Shown here: positions 25,385 through 34,800 of the stretch, piece after piece
Layout: each line of letters starts with the position of its first letter
Numbering within the stretch: position 1 is the first letter of the stretch
NCBI RefSeq assembly: GCF_022701255.1
Contig: NZ_CP031705.1
Coordinates: 3,782,001-3,846,000 of the forward strand
Direction of reading: 5' to 3'
Source: Microcoleus vaginatus HSN003
Lineage (GTDB): Bacteria; Cyanobacteriota; Cyanobacteriia; Cyanobacteriales; Microcoleaceae
Length of the DNA: 64,000 bases
Translations under genes and position numbers: made by a program
Notes under the pieces: generated by a model
Databases searched by the model: none
Told to the model about the DNA's origin: nothing
What the model saw: the letters and a program-made list of their open reading frames with translations, nothing else

Positions 25385-26095
25385 TTAACACGCACCATTT
25401 TTGCTGAAGACCACCCAAATTGTTTTCCAAATCAAAGTGATGTCGTAGACAACAGACCACTTACCCTGATAGTCGAGATCCATGCGGACAATCTCGTCAA
25501 AGTCTTTAACTCCAGACCGTCCGTTGACTTGCCACTCCCCAGTCAGACCGGGTTTGACATTTAAACGCTGCCAGTGGAACTCGTCATAGGCAGCAACCTC
25601 ATCGGGAGTTGGCGGTCGAGTTCCCACTAAACTCATGTCGCCAACTAACACATTCCAGAATTGAGGCAACTCGTCCAAACTCGTACTCCGCAAGAAGCGG
25701 CCGACGCGGGTAATTCGCGGGTCATTTTCATTCTTAAAAATGTGACCCTTGGCTTGGTTGCTAACTAAATGTTTGAGATTGTCTGCACCGACAACCATCG
25801 ATCTAAATTTCCATATTCTGAAATGTCGCCCTTTGAAGCTGCAGCGGACTTGACTGTAAAGCAGCGGGCCCGGATTGTCCAACAGCATCGCCACTGCCAC
25901 CGGCACCGCCACCACTGCAGCAATTGCCAATCCCAGCAGCGAGCCCAAAATATCGATCGCCCGCTTTACCTTGCTCGTTACGGATCGGTGATGCTGTTGT
26001 TTTGATACACAGACTTTGTAAGTAAATTCTTGAAAAAATAAGGACAGCGTTTCTGATAATGATGATTTCGACGAGGCACCCATCGGAAATTTCAT
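25385..26095 (-). CDS. undecaprenyl-phosphate sugar transferase (WcaJ/ExoY type)
   Basis: The 236-residue protein has one N-terminal membrane segment (ILGSLLGLAIAAVVAVPVAV) after a basic stretch KVKRAID, then the catalytic domain of bacterial sugar transferases. Family blocks include LLYSQVRCSFKGRHFRIWKF, RSMVVGAD, RFLRSTSLDELPQFWNVL, GDMSLVGTRPP and KPGLTGEWQVNGRS. It transfers a sugar phosphate from a nucleotide sugar to undecaprenyl phosphate, starting exopolysaccharide or O-chain repeat units. No polymerase or flippase gene is adjacent, so it may work for a cluster elsewhere. Confidence 0.93.
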   Translation of the reverse strand: MKFPMGASSKSSLSETLSLFFQEFTYKVCVSKQQHHRSVTSKVKRAIDILGSLLGLAIAAVVAVPVAVAMLLDNPGPLLYSQVRCSFKGRHFRIWKFRSMVVGADNLKHLVSNQAKGHIFKNENDPRITRVGRFLRSTSLDELPQFWNVLVGDMSLVGTRPPTPDEVAAYDEFHWQRLNVKPGLTGEWQVNGRSGVKDFDEIVRMDLDYQGKWSVVYDITLIWKTIWVVFSKNGAC

Positions 26096-26369
26096 ATGAT
26101 TTGTCTCAACTTCAACGATCTCTTACCTCCATCTTATTAGCCATCCCAAATCTGCAGAACTTGAAATGCTGAGCTTTGCACAATCTTTAAAAACCAATAA
26201 CACTTTTATAAAGTTTCTATGTATTTTTTATAAAAAAGTATAAAGTGTATGTAAAGTTACGTAAATTTACAGAAAAAAGTTAGTCCTGGACGCAAAAAAA
26301 CCTGGTTTCGACTAGGACTCTTCCCGAAAGACAGGGAGGATTCTACTGAGAAACCGGGTTTCTTGCCGT
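26096..26369. other. spacer upstream of the sugar transferase
   Basis: An A/T-rich part (26200-26275) likely holds the promoter for the sugar transferase. Near 26285-26365 are two copies in opposite senses of a motif like AAACCGGGTTTCT, also found near 33178, 35920-35990 and 36905-36980. No gene is seen. Confidence 0.45.
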
Positions 26370-28367
26370 TTAGCGATAAATATCTGTGCGAACATCCCAA
26401 GCAAGTGTTAGCGGCTCTAACAATTTTTGCTGGCTGCTAGAGGCGAGTTTGCCTAAATATTCGCGGACAACAGAGGCGTGTTCGAGATTCAAACGATAAC
26501 CCCGTGAGACATCTTCAAAGAAAAGCGGCTCAGCCCAAATTGCTTCCCAATCGGGATTTTGTCTCGACTCCTCGGCCAACAGCATGGAATCTTCCTCCGC
26601 AGGTACAAGTCCCGCCGGCAAATTTCCTTCCAAAATCCGCAAAATCCGTGGTTCGCAGGTGCGGGTATTCACGCCCTGGCGTTCCAACAACTGCAAAATT
26701 TCTTGAAAGCTCAGAGTTTCCTCACCCAAAACCTGCATTAATTCCCACAGCAGAAAAAAGTCGCTGTACTGCTGCTGCGACACACCCAAAATGTGAGGAT
26801 AGAGAGCCACACTCGCCAACCCGCAAGCAACTCGACCAATTTTTTGGGAAAAATTTGTACTTGGAGATACAGAATTTAATGCAGAATTGGGAATCTCAAA
26901 AATATCTCGATCGACCTGCAATTCCTGGTCTTGAACCACGATCGCATTCGGCAGCTTCTGCCGCAACCAGCGGGCGATCGCAGGCCAAGCACCCATACCC
27001 CCCGCACAAATCGCCTGATTAATTCCCGCCGGCGACATTCCCGCGCGGCTGAGCAAAGCATTTAATTCGCGGTTCAACTGCTGCACAAAAGGCACTAAAA
27101 CCAGACTTTCCAAATCTTTGCGCTTCACATCCCAATGCTGCTGGCCAATATCCAAAGCAAAACTTTTTTGATGTTGCAAAATAACTTTTATTTGCCTTGC
27201 CGCCTCTAACAATTGCAGGCCAAAAGCAGAACCTTGTAACCGCTGCTGCAATTGATAGCGACTCGGCAAATCTGGACGGCCAGGACGTGGCAAATCGATC
27301 GACATTCCCCAAGTTTCATTTTTAGCCAACAACTGACAGATAATATCCTGATCGAAAGCATCGCCAGCAAAACCAAAACTGTGGCAAGTAAAATCAGCAC
27401 GAGTTAAATCTTGAAGATTGGACGGCAACTCAACTAAAGCTAATTCCACCGTCGCCGCCCCCGCATTCAAAATCAAAGTTCCCCCGCTAAAAGATGAAGC
27501 ATTCACAGTCAGCGGTGCAGCTTCTTCAGCGTCCTTAGCAGAATCCACGGCTGACGACTCGACTTCCATACCATTTTTCACAGGAGTTACAGCAGCAAGC
27601 AAAGTGGCGATCGCATCTTCCACCACAAAAATTTGCGAACTCGAAGCCACCAGAGACGCGCCCAAAACAGCCTCCCGCAGATTAAACCGATAAACATCCG
27701 ACCAACCGGCCGGAGTCCCCAAAATTACACCCCGCAAGTCTAAAAGCGCAGCATCCAGAGTTTCTGGCGTCAGTCCCGAAGCCCTACAAATTAAATTAGA
27801 AACTGGCCATCCTGCAAAATTCACCCTCGACATTGCAGAATCCAAAATTTCCCCTGATTCGGCAAATTTTTGCCCTTGCGTCCTCGGATTCAAAGTAGCC
27901 AGCAATGCCCGCACACCTTGCAGCGGCAAGGCGATCGAAAAAGCCTGCAAGGGCGACCACTGCAACAGCGGTTCGTACATCCCATCCCCCTCCCGCTGAT
28001 AAGGAATGCCCACCTTTAAAGGCAATTTAAAATTTTCCAGTAAAAATTCTTCTGCAGGCAAAGCCTGGGGTCGGAATCCCACCGACTTGACTGTCACCTC
28101 TGACCCTGGGCTTCCTGGGGCTGTGTTCGCCAGCACCGCAGCCGAGGGAATCCGAAAGCTGGCGTCTGCTGCGGAACCATCAGCCTGCGATGATTCCCAG
28201 TAAATCGGGTGCAACTGGCCACTGGTGCGATCGACCAAAGCCGCAGATAGGCCACTGGAACCAAAATCAATGCCCAAATACCAGCTAGAATTCCGGCGTT
28301 CTCGGGATGGGGCGATCGCACCTGCTGCAGAATGCCCAGCCGACTCTTGCTGCTGTATCCCGACCAA
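26370..28367 (-). CDS. Hsp70-like ATPase protein, cyanobacterial type
   Basis: The 665-residue protein opens its conserved part with WYLGIDFGSSGLSAALVD (about residues 29-46), the phosphate-1 motif of the actin/Hsp70 ATPase fold. Later blocks include GTPAGWSDVYRFNLREAVLGA, LILNAGAATVELALVELP (phosphate-2 region) and AICAGGMGAWPAIARWLRQK (adenosine region). A DnaK-type substrate-binding domain is not evident; the C-terminal third is helical and ends in a LTLAWDVRTD tail. It is downstream of the acidic coiled-coil gene with a 53-bp gap on the same strand, so the two likely form a unit. It is best seen as a specialised Hsp70 relative of unknown client. Confidence 0.8.
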   Translation of the reverse strand: MVGIQQQESAGHSAAGAIAPSRERRNSSWYLGIDFGSSGLSAALVDRTSGQLHPIYWESSQADGSAADASFRIPSAAVLANTAPGSPGSEVTVKSVGFRPQALPAEEFLLENFKLPLKVGIPYQREGDGMYEPLLQWSPLQAFSIALPLQGVRALLATLNPRTQGQKFAESGEILDSAMSRVNFAGWPVSNLICRASGLTPETLDAALLDLRGVILGTPAGWSDVYRFNLREAVLGASLVASSSQIFVVEDAIATLLAAVTPVKNGMEVESSAVDSAKDAEEAAPLTVNASSFSGGTLILNAGAATVELALVELPSNLQDLTRADFTCHSFGFAGDAFDQDIICQLLAKNETWGMSIDLPRPGRPDLPSRYQLQQRLQGSAFGLQLLEAARQIKVILQHQKSFALDIGQQHWDVKRKDLESLVLVPFVQQLNRELNALLSRAGMSPAGINQAICAGGMGAWPAIARWLRQKLPNAIVVQDQELQVDRDIFEIPNSALNSVSPSTNFSQKIGRVACGLASVALYPHILGVSQQQYSDFFLLWELMQVLGEETLSFQEILQLLERQGVNTRTCEPRILRILEGNLPAGLVPAEEDSMLLAEESRQNPDWEAIWAEPLFFEDVSRGYRLNLEHASVVREYLGKLASSSQQKLLEPLTLAWDVRTDIYR

Positions 28368-28420
28368 CTCGCTAAAATCGGTTTTCCCCTCAACAACTCC
28401 TGCTTTACTCTCTGTCGAAA

Positions 28421-30712
28421 TTAGGTTTTTTTTTTACTTTTTGGAGGACTCGATCGCAGTTCGTTAGTTTCGGCAGTTTCTGGAGGGGGAGAATCAATCA
28501 AAGGTCGATCGGTCTCGGTCAAACTAGCCAAAATTTCGTCTAGCGTCAAATTCGAGTCGTCTTCCTCCGCAAACAAATCATCCTCAAGTTCGTTTTCCAA
28601 AACAAAGGGTTCATCCTCAGATGAGAGTTCCAACACATCGGAGAACAAATCCTCCAGCGTGCCAAGTTCTTCCTCTGCAACCTCGACAAAGGGATTGTTT
28701 GCACCGCCATCCTCGGGGGAACTCGCCGATAAATCCAAGCTGTTAGCGACGGAGAAATTCGATCCCCCAAAGCTAGTATTTTCCAATCCCTCCAGATTGT
28801 AGAGGTCGGCCTCCAAAAGTTCCAGAGTATTGTTGTCCAAATTTAGAGCTCGATCGAGGTCATCTTCTAATGCCTCGACCGGCAGCAAATCCTCGTCCGG
28901 CGAAGCTTGGATGTACCCATCATCGAGCCCCTGCGAGGATGAGTCGAACTCACCCGTTTGAACATCCCTGACACTCGGCACATGGGGCGTGGCACTGGGG
29001 GGGTTTGCGCTAGTTTCGGCAGGCGTTTTCAACGGCAAAGCTGCTGATTGAGGCGCAGTAGCGCCGAACTGATCGCTGAGGTTTTGAGCCGTTTCTAGAT
29101 TTTCTCGATCGTCCGTGTCAAGTTGCACCGCGGCGGTTGAGGTTGGTGGTTCTGAAACTTGAGGTACTGTTGCTACTTGCGGTTCAAATAAATCTGCACT
29201 ATCTAAAGTTAGAGAGTCTACAGAATTCCCCATTACAAAGTCTGAACCGTCATCTACTAAAATCTCTTCCAGAGATTCGCCTTCATCCAGCAGATTTACC
29301 AACAAATCTTCGGTCATTTTTAGCGATTCGGCAGTTCCCTTATCCGGCGCTTGATATTTTCCACCTTCACTTTTCGTCTCAATTACAGTATTCTCTACCG
29401 GGAAACTTTCGACTTGTAATTCTACTTCAGGAACCGCTTCTCCCGCGAACAAACTTGCATACAAATCCTCAATCTCTTCGCCTGTTTCTGTTAACGTATT
29501 TTCCGATTCACCGCCAGGAAACCGAGTTGCCTCTTGAGATATTTCGGGTTCAGAACCGAACAAGTTATTTTCCGACTCCGGGAGCAAAATTGGAGCTTGA
29601 ATGCGGTCGCGGTCGCGCCTCAACTGTCTGAATTGAGGAGAAATTTCTGTACCTGCGTAGGGAAATCTGTCTTGTTCTCCGAATTCGCCGGTGCGAATTT
29701 CCTGCACCGAGTCTCCAGTCCGAGTCTCTGCAGTATTTGAAAGGGCGGGAGCGACAGGAGATTGATCGGCTGCGGTTGGGGTGACGGTTTCGCGATTATT
29801 TGCTAAATCGATCGGCTGTTGAACGTAGGAAGATGCTTCTCGTCCCAACTGTGTGGCTAAGTGGTTGACAAAAGCCGCGAACATCGCCTCGCTCTGCTGA
29901 CTCAAACCGTACATATTTTCGAGTTCTTGCCTCAAGGAAGCTTGATAGCTTTGCAGATTTGCTTGCAAAGCCTCGAACACGATACCCATCCTAGAATCGA
30001 GACTCATCAGCAGACTGTCAGCATGAGATTGAAACAGTTGCATTTGCTCCAACCTCTGAGCCGGCGTCAGCAGCGGGTGTTCTTCTGAGGTTTGTCGGTT
30101 AAGTGTTACGTCAATAGCAGATTGTTCATCAGCCGCACTGCCCAAAGAGTATGGTGCTGCGCTGCTTTGCAATAACTGATTTTCTAGGGAACTTAGAATT
30201 TGGGAGAAATCGCTAGTCAAGGTTTCTTCCAAGCGGGCAGTCAGTACCTGCAAGAATTCAGCAATGATTTGCTGTTGGTTGGCTTGTTGCTGAGCTAGGG
30301 ATTGTTGCTGCTGCCGTTTTGCTTCTAGCTTTTTGATTTCTTGAATGAGAGCTTGCTGCTCTTGCCGCAGAGCTTCTATGTCTTCTTGGAGCGGGCCTGT
30401 CAGGCTTGAACGCAGGTTGCTGATTTCTCCGGTTACGGCAAGCATGATTTGCTCTGCGGCTGAGGGGCCAGGGGCGGGCAGAGGCACTTTGGGCACTGGA
30501 ACTGGTTGCGGGCGCACATTTGGGCGGGCGGGGGCTTTTGGGGCCGTTAGCTTGGAGTCTGAGGAAACCAGATAAGCGCGAACTCGCTCTAAAAGTTGGC
30601 GCTGGTGGACAGTATCGATCGAACCCGTCCAAGGCAAGCGGGGTGCGGGCTTGCTGAGTACCTCGTCTATCTCAGCAATCAGTGCTTGAATTTTGTACTT
30701 CTGAGAATTCAA
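28421..30712 (-). CDS. long acidic coiled-coil protein, unknown function
   Basis: The 763-residue protein has an N-terminal conserved-looking region (IQALIAEIDEVLSKP, then LERVRAYLVSS), a proline-rich spacer, and a coiled coil at about 90-155 rich in Q, E and L. A second helical region lies near 225-300 (LEQMQLFQSHADSLLMSLDS). The C-terminal half is low-complexity and highly acidic, with repeated EDL and LED clusters and no fold visible. No membrane segment is found. It is transcribed just before the Hsp70-like gene, suggesting it is a scaffold or client for it; that is inference from the operon. I do not recognise a named family. Confidence 0.75.
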   Translation of the reverse strand: MNSQKYKIQALIAEIDEVLSKPAPRLPWTGSIDTVHQRQLLERVRAYLVSSDSKLTAPKAPARPNVRPQPVPVPKVPLPAPGPSAAEQIMLAVTGEISNLRSSLTGPLQEDIEALRQEQQALIQEIKKLEAKRQQQQSLAQQQANQQQIIAEFLQVLTARLEETLTSDFSQILSSLENQLLQSSAAPYSLGSAADEQSAIDVTLNRQTSEEHPLLTPAQRLEQMQLFQSHADSLLMSLDSRMGIVFEALQANLQSYQASLRQELENMYGLSQQSEAMFAAFVNHLATQLGREASSYVQQPIDLANNRETVTPTAADQSPVAPALSNTAETRTGDSVQEIRTGEFGEQDRFPYAGTEISPQFRQLRRDRDRIQAPILLPESENNLFGSEPEISQEATRFPGGESENTLTETGEEIEDLYASLFAGEAVPEVELQVESFPVENTVIETKSEGGKYQAPDKGTAESLKMTEDLLVNLLDEGESLEEILVDDGSDFVMGNSVDSLTLDSADLFEPQVATVPQVSEPPTSTAAVQLDTDDRENLETAQNLSDQFGATAPQSAALPLKTPAETSANPPSATPHVPSVRDVQTGEFDSSSQGLDDGYIQASPDEDLLPVEALEDDLDRALNLDNNTLELLEADLYNLEGLENTSFGGSNFSVANSLDLSASSPEDGGANNPFVEVAEEELGTLEDLFSDVLELSSEDEPFVLENELEDDLFAEEDDSNLTLDEILASLTETDRPLIDSPPPETAETNELRSSPPKSKKKT

Positions 30713-31817
30713 GGGCGGAACCTCTGGGAATGCGGCTTGGGAGAAACTTTACCGAAAAAAGACTGAAGTCAGGCGGCAGCGATGCCAATAGATAGAATAA
30801 TCTGAATGCGAGTCCGTCAATAATTCACTAATATTTTCTGACAACTGTTAATTAACGTTTTGCCTTCGGATAACTTCTATTGCCTATGATAGGTTAGCCG
30901 GTACTTCCGCACCAAATGCCCGCTTCTATCAATTGCAAGTGCTGTCAAATTCTGCGGCTCAGGGGCGAGTTTCCCGACCCGGAGGCTGATTCCTGCTCGT
31001 AAGAGCTGCGATCCCGATGAACTTTTGCCTTCACCTGCTTGAACGGCGGGCCGCACACTGTCACCGCGAGTTTCGTTAGTTTCGTTAGTATGGTGGCGCG
31101 CCCCTGTCTCTTGATCTTTCACCGACTTGGAAAAAACCTCAAACAATTTGGCATTTGGGATACCGAGATTCGGGATTGTCCCCGTATACTGGGTTTGAGT
31201 AACCTTCTATCATAGCCTTTTATCTGTATTCATGGCTACATACTAATGGTACAATAATCTTGGGGTAGCATAAAAGTTTGCTGGGAAGTGGGTGGGTTTT
31301 GCTCGCCAAGAGCGCCAGTCTTTAGGCTCCCAATGGCTTTGGATTTTGCCGATCGTGCTGACACTTGCCAGGTTCTAGGCAGTTGCTCGGATTTGGGATC
31401 TGTCTACCGTGCTTGCAGGCTGGTGTTCGGGGATTCTGCCTTCTCGACAGCAGGGCCGAGTGACAACAAATCTCTCAGCAGTGTTAAGCTTTCTAAGCGA
31501 AGTGCTTTCAAAGGTAATTCGATCGGCTCACTCGTTTGCCACATTGCTAAAATTTTGTTAATAAAATTTGCTCAGTGGTATATATCTAAAAAATTATGGT
31601 ATATTCTTTAGTTTCTAGCTCCCAATCAGAGCTTGAGGCTATTAATTCCCATATTGAGCCTTTGACCGCAAAACTTTAGAGGTAAAATTGCCGATTTTAG
31701 ATCCTTGATTTTAGATCATTGTTTCTCAAATCTTGAATCTCAAATCGAATGACTCGGCTGCAAGCTATTTCTAACTGCCCAGCGCAGCTCAAGCGCATAA
31801 ATTAAAATGATGGCCTC
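30713..31817. other. 1.1-kb gap with tnpB-like scrap and unexplained G/C-rich block
   Basis: On the minus strand 30877-31146 encodes an 89-residue frame whose middle (TNETRGDSVRPAVQAGEGKS) resembles tails of TnpB-like proteins; it is probably a fragment. From about 31262 to 31540 a G/C-richer block lies between A/T-rich flanks and is preceded by TACAAT at 31250-31255, a plausible -10 box. It has no convincing coding pattern and may be a non-coding RNA or old pseudogene. The last 200 bp before the CRP gene are A/T-rich and should carry its promoter. Confidence 0.3.
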
Positions 31818-32531
31818 ATGGAAGACCGCTTTAACACCCGAGATCCGAATTCTAATATAAATCAATTGATAGTTTCTACTCCTTTTTTTGCAGGATTACC
31901 CGATCCTGTAATCGAGAGAGCAACTGTCCACATCGTTACCCGCAGTCATCCGTCAAATCAAGTGATTTTACTCGAAAATGACTGGGGAACATCAGTGTAT
32001 TTTATATTGGATGGTTGGGTGAAAATTCGCACCTACAACCTAGACGGAAAAGAAGTAACACTGAATATTTTAGGCAAAGGAGAATTATTCGGGGAAATGG
32101 CTGCGATCGAAGAAGCACCGCGATCGACAGATGTGATCACCCTAGCCCCGACACTGATCGGCAATATGCCATCTCAGGATTTTGTGCAGCTCATTCATAC
32201 CGAGCCACTAGCCGGCATTCGCCTAGCTCAACTGATGGCGCGTCGCCTGCGACAAGTCAACCGCCGCTTGCGTTTGCGAGAGTCGGACAGTACCTCGCGA
32301 GTAGCAGATATTCTATTATTTTTGGCAGAGGGGCAAGGCAAAAAAATCCTGGAAACAGGAGGTACAGAAATTCCCAACCTGCCACACAGAGAATTGAGCA
32401 GCCTCAGCGGGCTGGCTCGCGAAACAGTAACGCGAGTGCTGAGCAAGCTGGAAAAAAAAGGAACTATTCAGCGCGAACGTGACGTTTTGTGCATTCCCGA
32501 CCTGCACGCCTTAGAGCGTCTGTTAGTCTAG
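31818..32531 (+). CDS. CRP/FNR-family regulator, SYCRP1/AnCrpA-like cAMP receptor
   Basis: The 237-residue protein has an N-terminal cyclic-nucleotide-binding domain (about 20-135) and a C-terminal winged helix (about 160-232). The phosphate-binding cassette reads GELFGEMAAIEEAPRSTDV (88-106); the arginine followed by S/T matches canonical cAMP binders. The recognition helix block is SLSGLARETVTRVLSKLEKK (195-214). From memory it is closest to SYCRP1 of Synechocystis and AnCrpA of Anabaena, which control motility, gliding or carbon/nitrogen genes. It is distinct from NtcA. The next gene is a universal stress protein in the same direction. Confidence 0.87.
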   Translation: MEDRFNTRDPNSNINQLIVSTPFFAGLPDPVIERATVHIVTRSHPSNQVILLENDWGTSVYFILDGWVKIRTYNLDGKEVTLNILGKGELFGEMAAIEEAPRSTDVITLAPTLIGNMPSQDFVQLIHTEPLAGIRLAQLMARRLRQVNRRLRLRESDSTSRVADILLFLAEGQGKKILETGGTEIPNLPHRELSSLSGLARETVTRVLSKLEKKGTIQRERDVLCIPDLHALERLLV

Positions 32532-32620
32532 AAGTATCAGAGTTTGCTAATTGGAATTAGATTCAAAAGCACTCTCTCTTAACTAACTGATATTAGTGAT
32601 TGCCCGCAGGAGGTAAAGCT

Positions 32621-33118
32621 GTGAGTTTTAAGAAAATTTTCGCCGCCTTAGATGATTCTGAACTGGGCCACCGCGTCTTCAGTCAAGCTCTAGATTTAGC
32701 TCTCAGGGATCACGCCCAAGTGATGCTATTTAACTGCGTTACTGTCAACACCCTGGGGGAGACGGCAGTGCCAATTCCGGTAGATTTGGGCATGAATGTC
32801 GAGTTAATGGATCAAGCTTATCAAGCTCAACGTTTGCGGCTGGAAAGGGATGTAAAACAGGCTTCGGGTTTGCTGAAAAATTACTGCGACGCGGCAACCA
32901 AACAAGGATTGCAGGTAGAATTTGACTGCAAAATGGACGGTGCTCCTGGGCATAGTATCTGTGAATTCGCCCAAAATTGGGGCGCAGATTTAATAGTGTT
33001 GGGGAGGCGCGGCCGGACGGGGCTGGCAGAAGCTTTCCTCGGTAGCGTCAGTAATTATGTCGTTCACCACGCATCTTGTTCGGTTTTGGTAATCCAGGAA
33101 GGCAAAATCGAAAAATAA
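32621..33118 (+). CDS. universal stress protein, UspA family
   Basis: The 165-residue protein is read from the GTG at 32621, six bases after a perfect AGGAGGT site at 32608-32614; an in-frame TTG upstream lies before that site and is rejected. The Usp fold is seen in KKIFAALDDSELGHRVFSQA at the start and in the ATP-binding block VLGRRGRTGLAEAFLGSVSN, matching G-x2-G-x9-G-S. It should bind ATP and act in stress tolerance by an unknown mechanism. It follows the CRP-type gene by about 90 bp and may be regulated with it. Confidence 0.92.
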   Translation: MSFKKIFAALDDSELGHRVFSQALDLALRDHAQVMLFNCVTVNTLGETAVPIPVDLGMNVELMDQAYQAQRLRLERDVKQASGLLKNYCDAATKQGLQVEFDCKMDGAPGHSICEFAQNWGADLIVLGRRGRTGLAEAFLGSVSNYVVHHASCSVLVIQEGKIEK

Positions 33119-33534
33119 TGCTGCTGAAAATTTTTGCTGAGAAAATCCATCTAAAATAAGACTTGCGTTCCTACCGAAACCCAGTTTCTGCGAGCAATAT
33201 TAAATTTGGCGGCGAGGCATCCAAACAGTGAAACCGGGAATCAGCCGTATCGGGCGCAAGTCCCGTAAAATCGGAAAATCGGAAAATTGGGAATCAGCCG
33301 TATCGGTCGTCAGTTCCATGAGAAGGAGTCAGAAGACAGAATTCAGAATTGAGAATACCCCATGCCCCAAGTCAGGGGAAACGGTCACGGAAAGAATTTT
33401 TTGTGCTCCACGATTAAAATCGGGGGCTTTCAACCTCGATTCTCCATGCAGTCGCAGATAATTTATTCTGGATTCTGGCTCATAAATTCTGAATTCTTAT
33501 TCGGTAAAATCTAAAATCTAAAATCTAAAATCGG
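33119..33534. repeat. spacer with short direct repeats
   Basis: GGGAATCAGCCGTATCGG occurs twice (33237-33254 and 33288-33305). TAAAATC heptamers occur in tandem near 33506-33534, just before the DUF2232 start. A copy of the AAACCCAGTTTCT motif lies near 33178. No gene is evident. Confidence 0.6.
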
Positions 33535-34290
33535 ATGAGTGATTTTTTGTCAGCAGATGCTGCGTCTAATTCGGGTAGTTCTCCCAGTACAAATAACGAG
33601 CCGCAAACCGCCGATATTTCAGCAATGGCTGGCGATCGTACAAATCCCGCTACGGGGAAGCGCTCATCGGAAGAAGCGCCTTTAAGGCTTGTAGAAACGG
33701 CTTTTTTGGCAAGTACCGCTAGCTTAATTTGGCTGGTAAATTATTACTTTCCGCTGGGGCCTTTGCTGCGGGTTTTTTTCCCGATACCCATCGCCCTGGT
33801 TTACTTGCGCTGGGGCAACAGAGCCGCTTGGATGGCAGCTTTGGTATCGGGTTTGCTGCTGTCGGTACTTATGGGCCCGACGCGGAGCATTTTATACGTG
33901 ATGCCTTTTGGAATTATGGGAGTGGCGCTAGGAGGACTTTGGAGGCGCAAAGCGAGTTGGTCATTATCTATTAGTGTGGGTGCAGTAATTGGTACTGTAG
34001 GGTTCTTTTTTCGGTTTTGGCTGCTGTCCGCGTTGGTGGGTCAAGATCTATGGGTTTACGTAACGGCCCAGGTAACAGAGATGGTGGAATGGCTGTTTGT
34101 GAAGCTGGGCTGGCTTAATGTACCGAGTTTGAGCACAATTGGGGCGATCGCCGCCGGGATGATTTTGGTTAACAATATTGTCTATTTATTTGTAGTGCAT
34201 TTAGTAGCTGTGCTGCTATTAGATCGTTTGGGGAATCCAATTCCGCGTCCGCCAAGCTGGGTGCAAGTTTTGATCGATTATGAAGAGTAG
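33535..34290 (+). CDS. DUF2232 membrane protein
   Basis: The 251-residue protein has a polar, Ser/Asn-rich N-terminus of about 50 residues, then five to six membrane segments with the DUF2232 pattern: LRVFFPIPIALVYLRWGNRA, GPTRSILYVMPFGIMGVALG and IGAIAAGMILVNNIVYLF. DUF2232 proteins resemble S components of energy-coupling-factor vitamin transporters, but the substrate is not known. In several cyanobacteria I recall this gene beside the cobT-like gene, as here, which would fit a cobamide or precursor uptake role; that is inference. The spacer to cobT is long and repeat-filled. Confidence 0.85.
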   Translation: MSDFLSADAASNSGSSPSTNNEPQTADISAMAGDRTNPATGKRSSEEAPLRLVETAFLASTASLIWLVNYYFPLGPLLRVFFPIPIALVYLRWGNRAAWMAALVSGLLLSVLMGPTRSILYVMPFGIMGVALGGLWRRKASWSLSISVGAVIGTVGFFFRFWLLSALVGQDLWVYVTAQVTEMVEWLFVKLGWLNVPSLSTIGAIAAGMILVNNIVYLFVVHLVAVLLLDRLGNPIPRPPSWVQVLIDYEE

Positions 34291-34300
34291 TTATTTGAAG

Positions 34301-34391
34301 GAAGAGGGAAGAAGGAAGAAGGAAGAAGGAAGAGGGAAGAGGGAAGAAGGAAGAGGGAAGAGGGAAGAGGGAAGAAGGAAGAGGGAAGAAG
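34301..34391. repeat. 13-copy heptanucleotide polypurine array
   Basis: Thirteen tandem heptamers of the form GAAGAGG or GAAGAAG follow each other without interruption, beginning 10 bp after the DUF2232 stop codon. A purine strand of 91 bases can form triplex or slipped structures. Confidence 0.92.
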
Positions 34392-34437
34392 AATCTCTTT
34401 ACCAATTATATTATTTCTATTCTGATAACCGTTATAA

Positions 34438-34554
34438 ATTTTGTAGTGAGGACTTGAGTCCTCAGATATTTATGAGGACTAAAATTTTCACTACAAACCT
34501 CTTTAATTGCAGATATTTATGAGGACTAAAATTTTTACTACAAACCTCTTCAAT
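34438..34554. repeat. direct and inverted repeats of the GTAGTGAGGACTT family
   Basis: A palindrome (GTAGTGAGGACTT ... GACTAAAATTTTCACTAC) is followed by a second near-copy of its right half (ATATTTATGAGGACTAAAAT, then TTTACTACAAACCTCTT). The family is shared with 1617-1685. The remaining spacer to 34800 holds ATAGCAATCCT... and its complement near 34678 and 34772, again a loose inverted pair. Confidence 0.7.
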
Positions 34555-34800
34555 TGCGATCGTGACGGCGGACATGATATGACTAATTTAGCAACCGCCA
34601 AGACGGTTAAGGCATTCTTAATCCTTGAAACTATCACTATTACTACTTCTTTTTTATTATTCCTTCTTCCTTCTGCTATAGCAATCCTTGCAGAAGTCGT
34701 AATTTTTTTACCCTACCCCAACCCTCCCCGAACCCGCAGGGAGAAAGTAAGAAATTCACAAATGATGCGAGGATTGCTATCTAACTAATAACTAACTATT

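Noticed and set aside
28094..28396. Overlapping open frames on other phases of the Hsp70-like and acidic protein genes
   Set aside because: They lie wholly within well-supported genes and have compositions typical of out-of-frame translation.
31288..31611. 107-residue plus-strand frame before the CRP gene
   Set aside because: No ribosome-binding site, no recognisable motif and cysteine-rich random composition; kept only as an unexplained block.
31818..32531. NtcA assignment for the CRP-family regulator
   Set aside because: The binding cassette (EAPRSTDV) and helix region fit a cAMP-receptor type better than NtcA.
34301..34391. Repeat array as a possible CRISPR or coding repeat
   Set aside because: Seven-base polypurine units without spacers; the complementary-strand frame of Phe/Leu/Pro/Ser heptads is low-complexity with no gene context.
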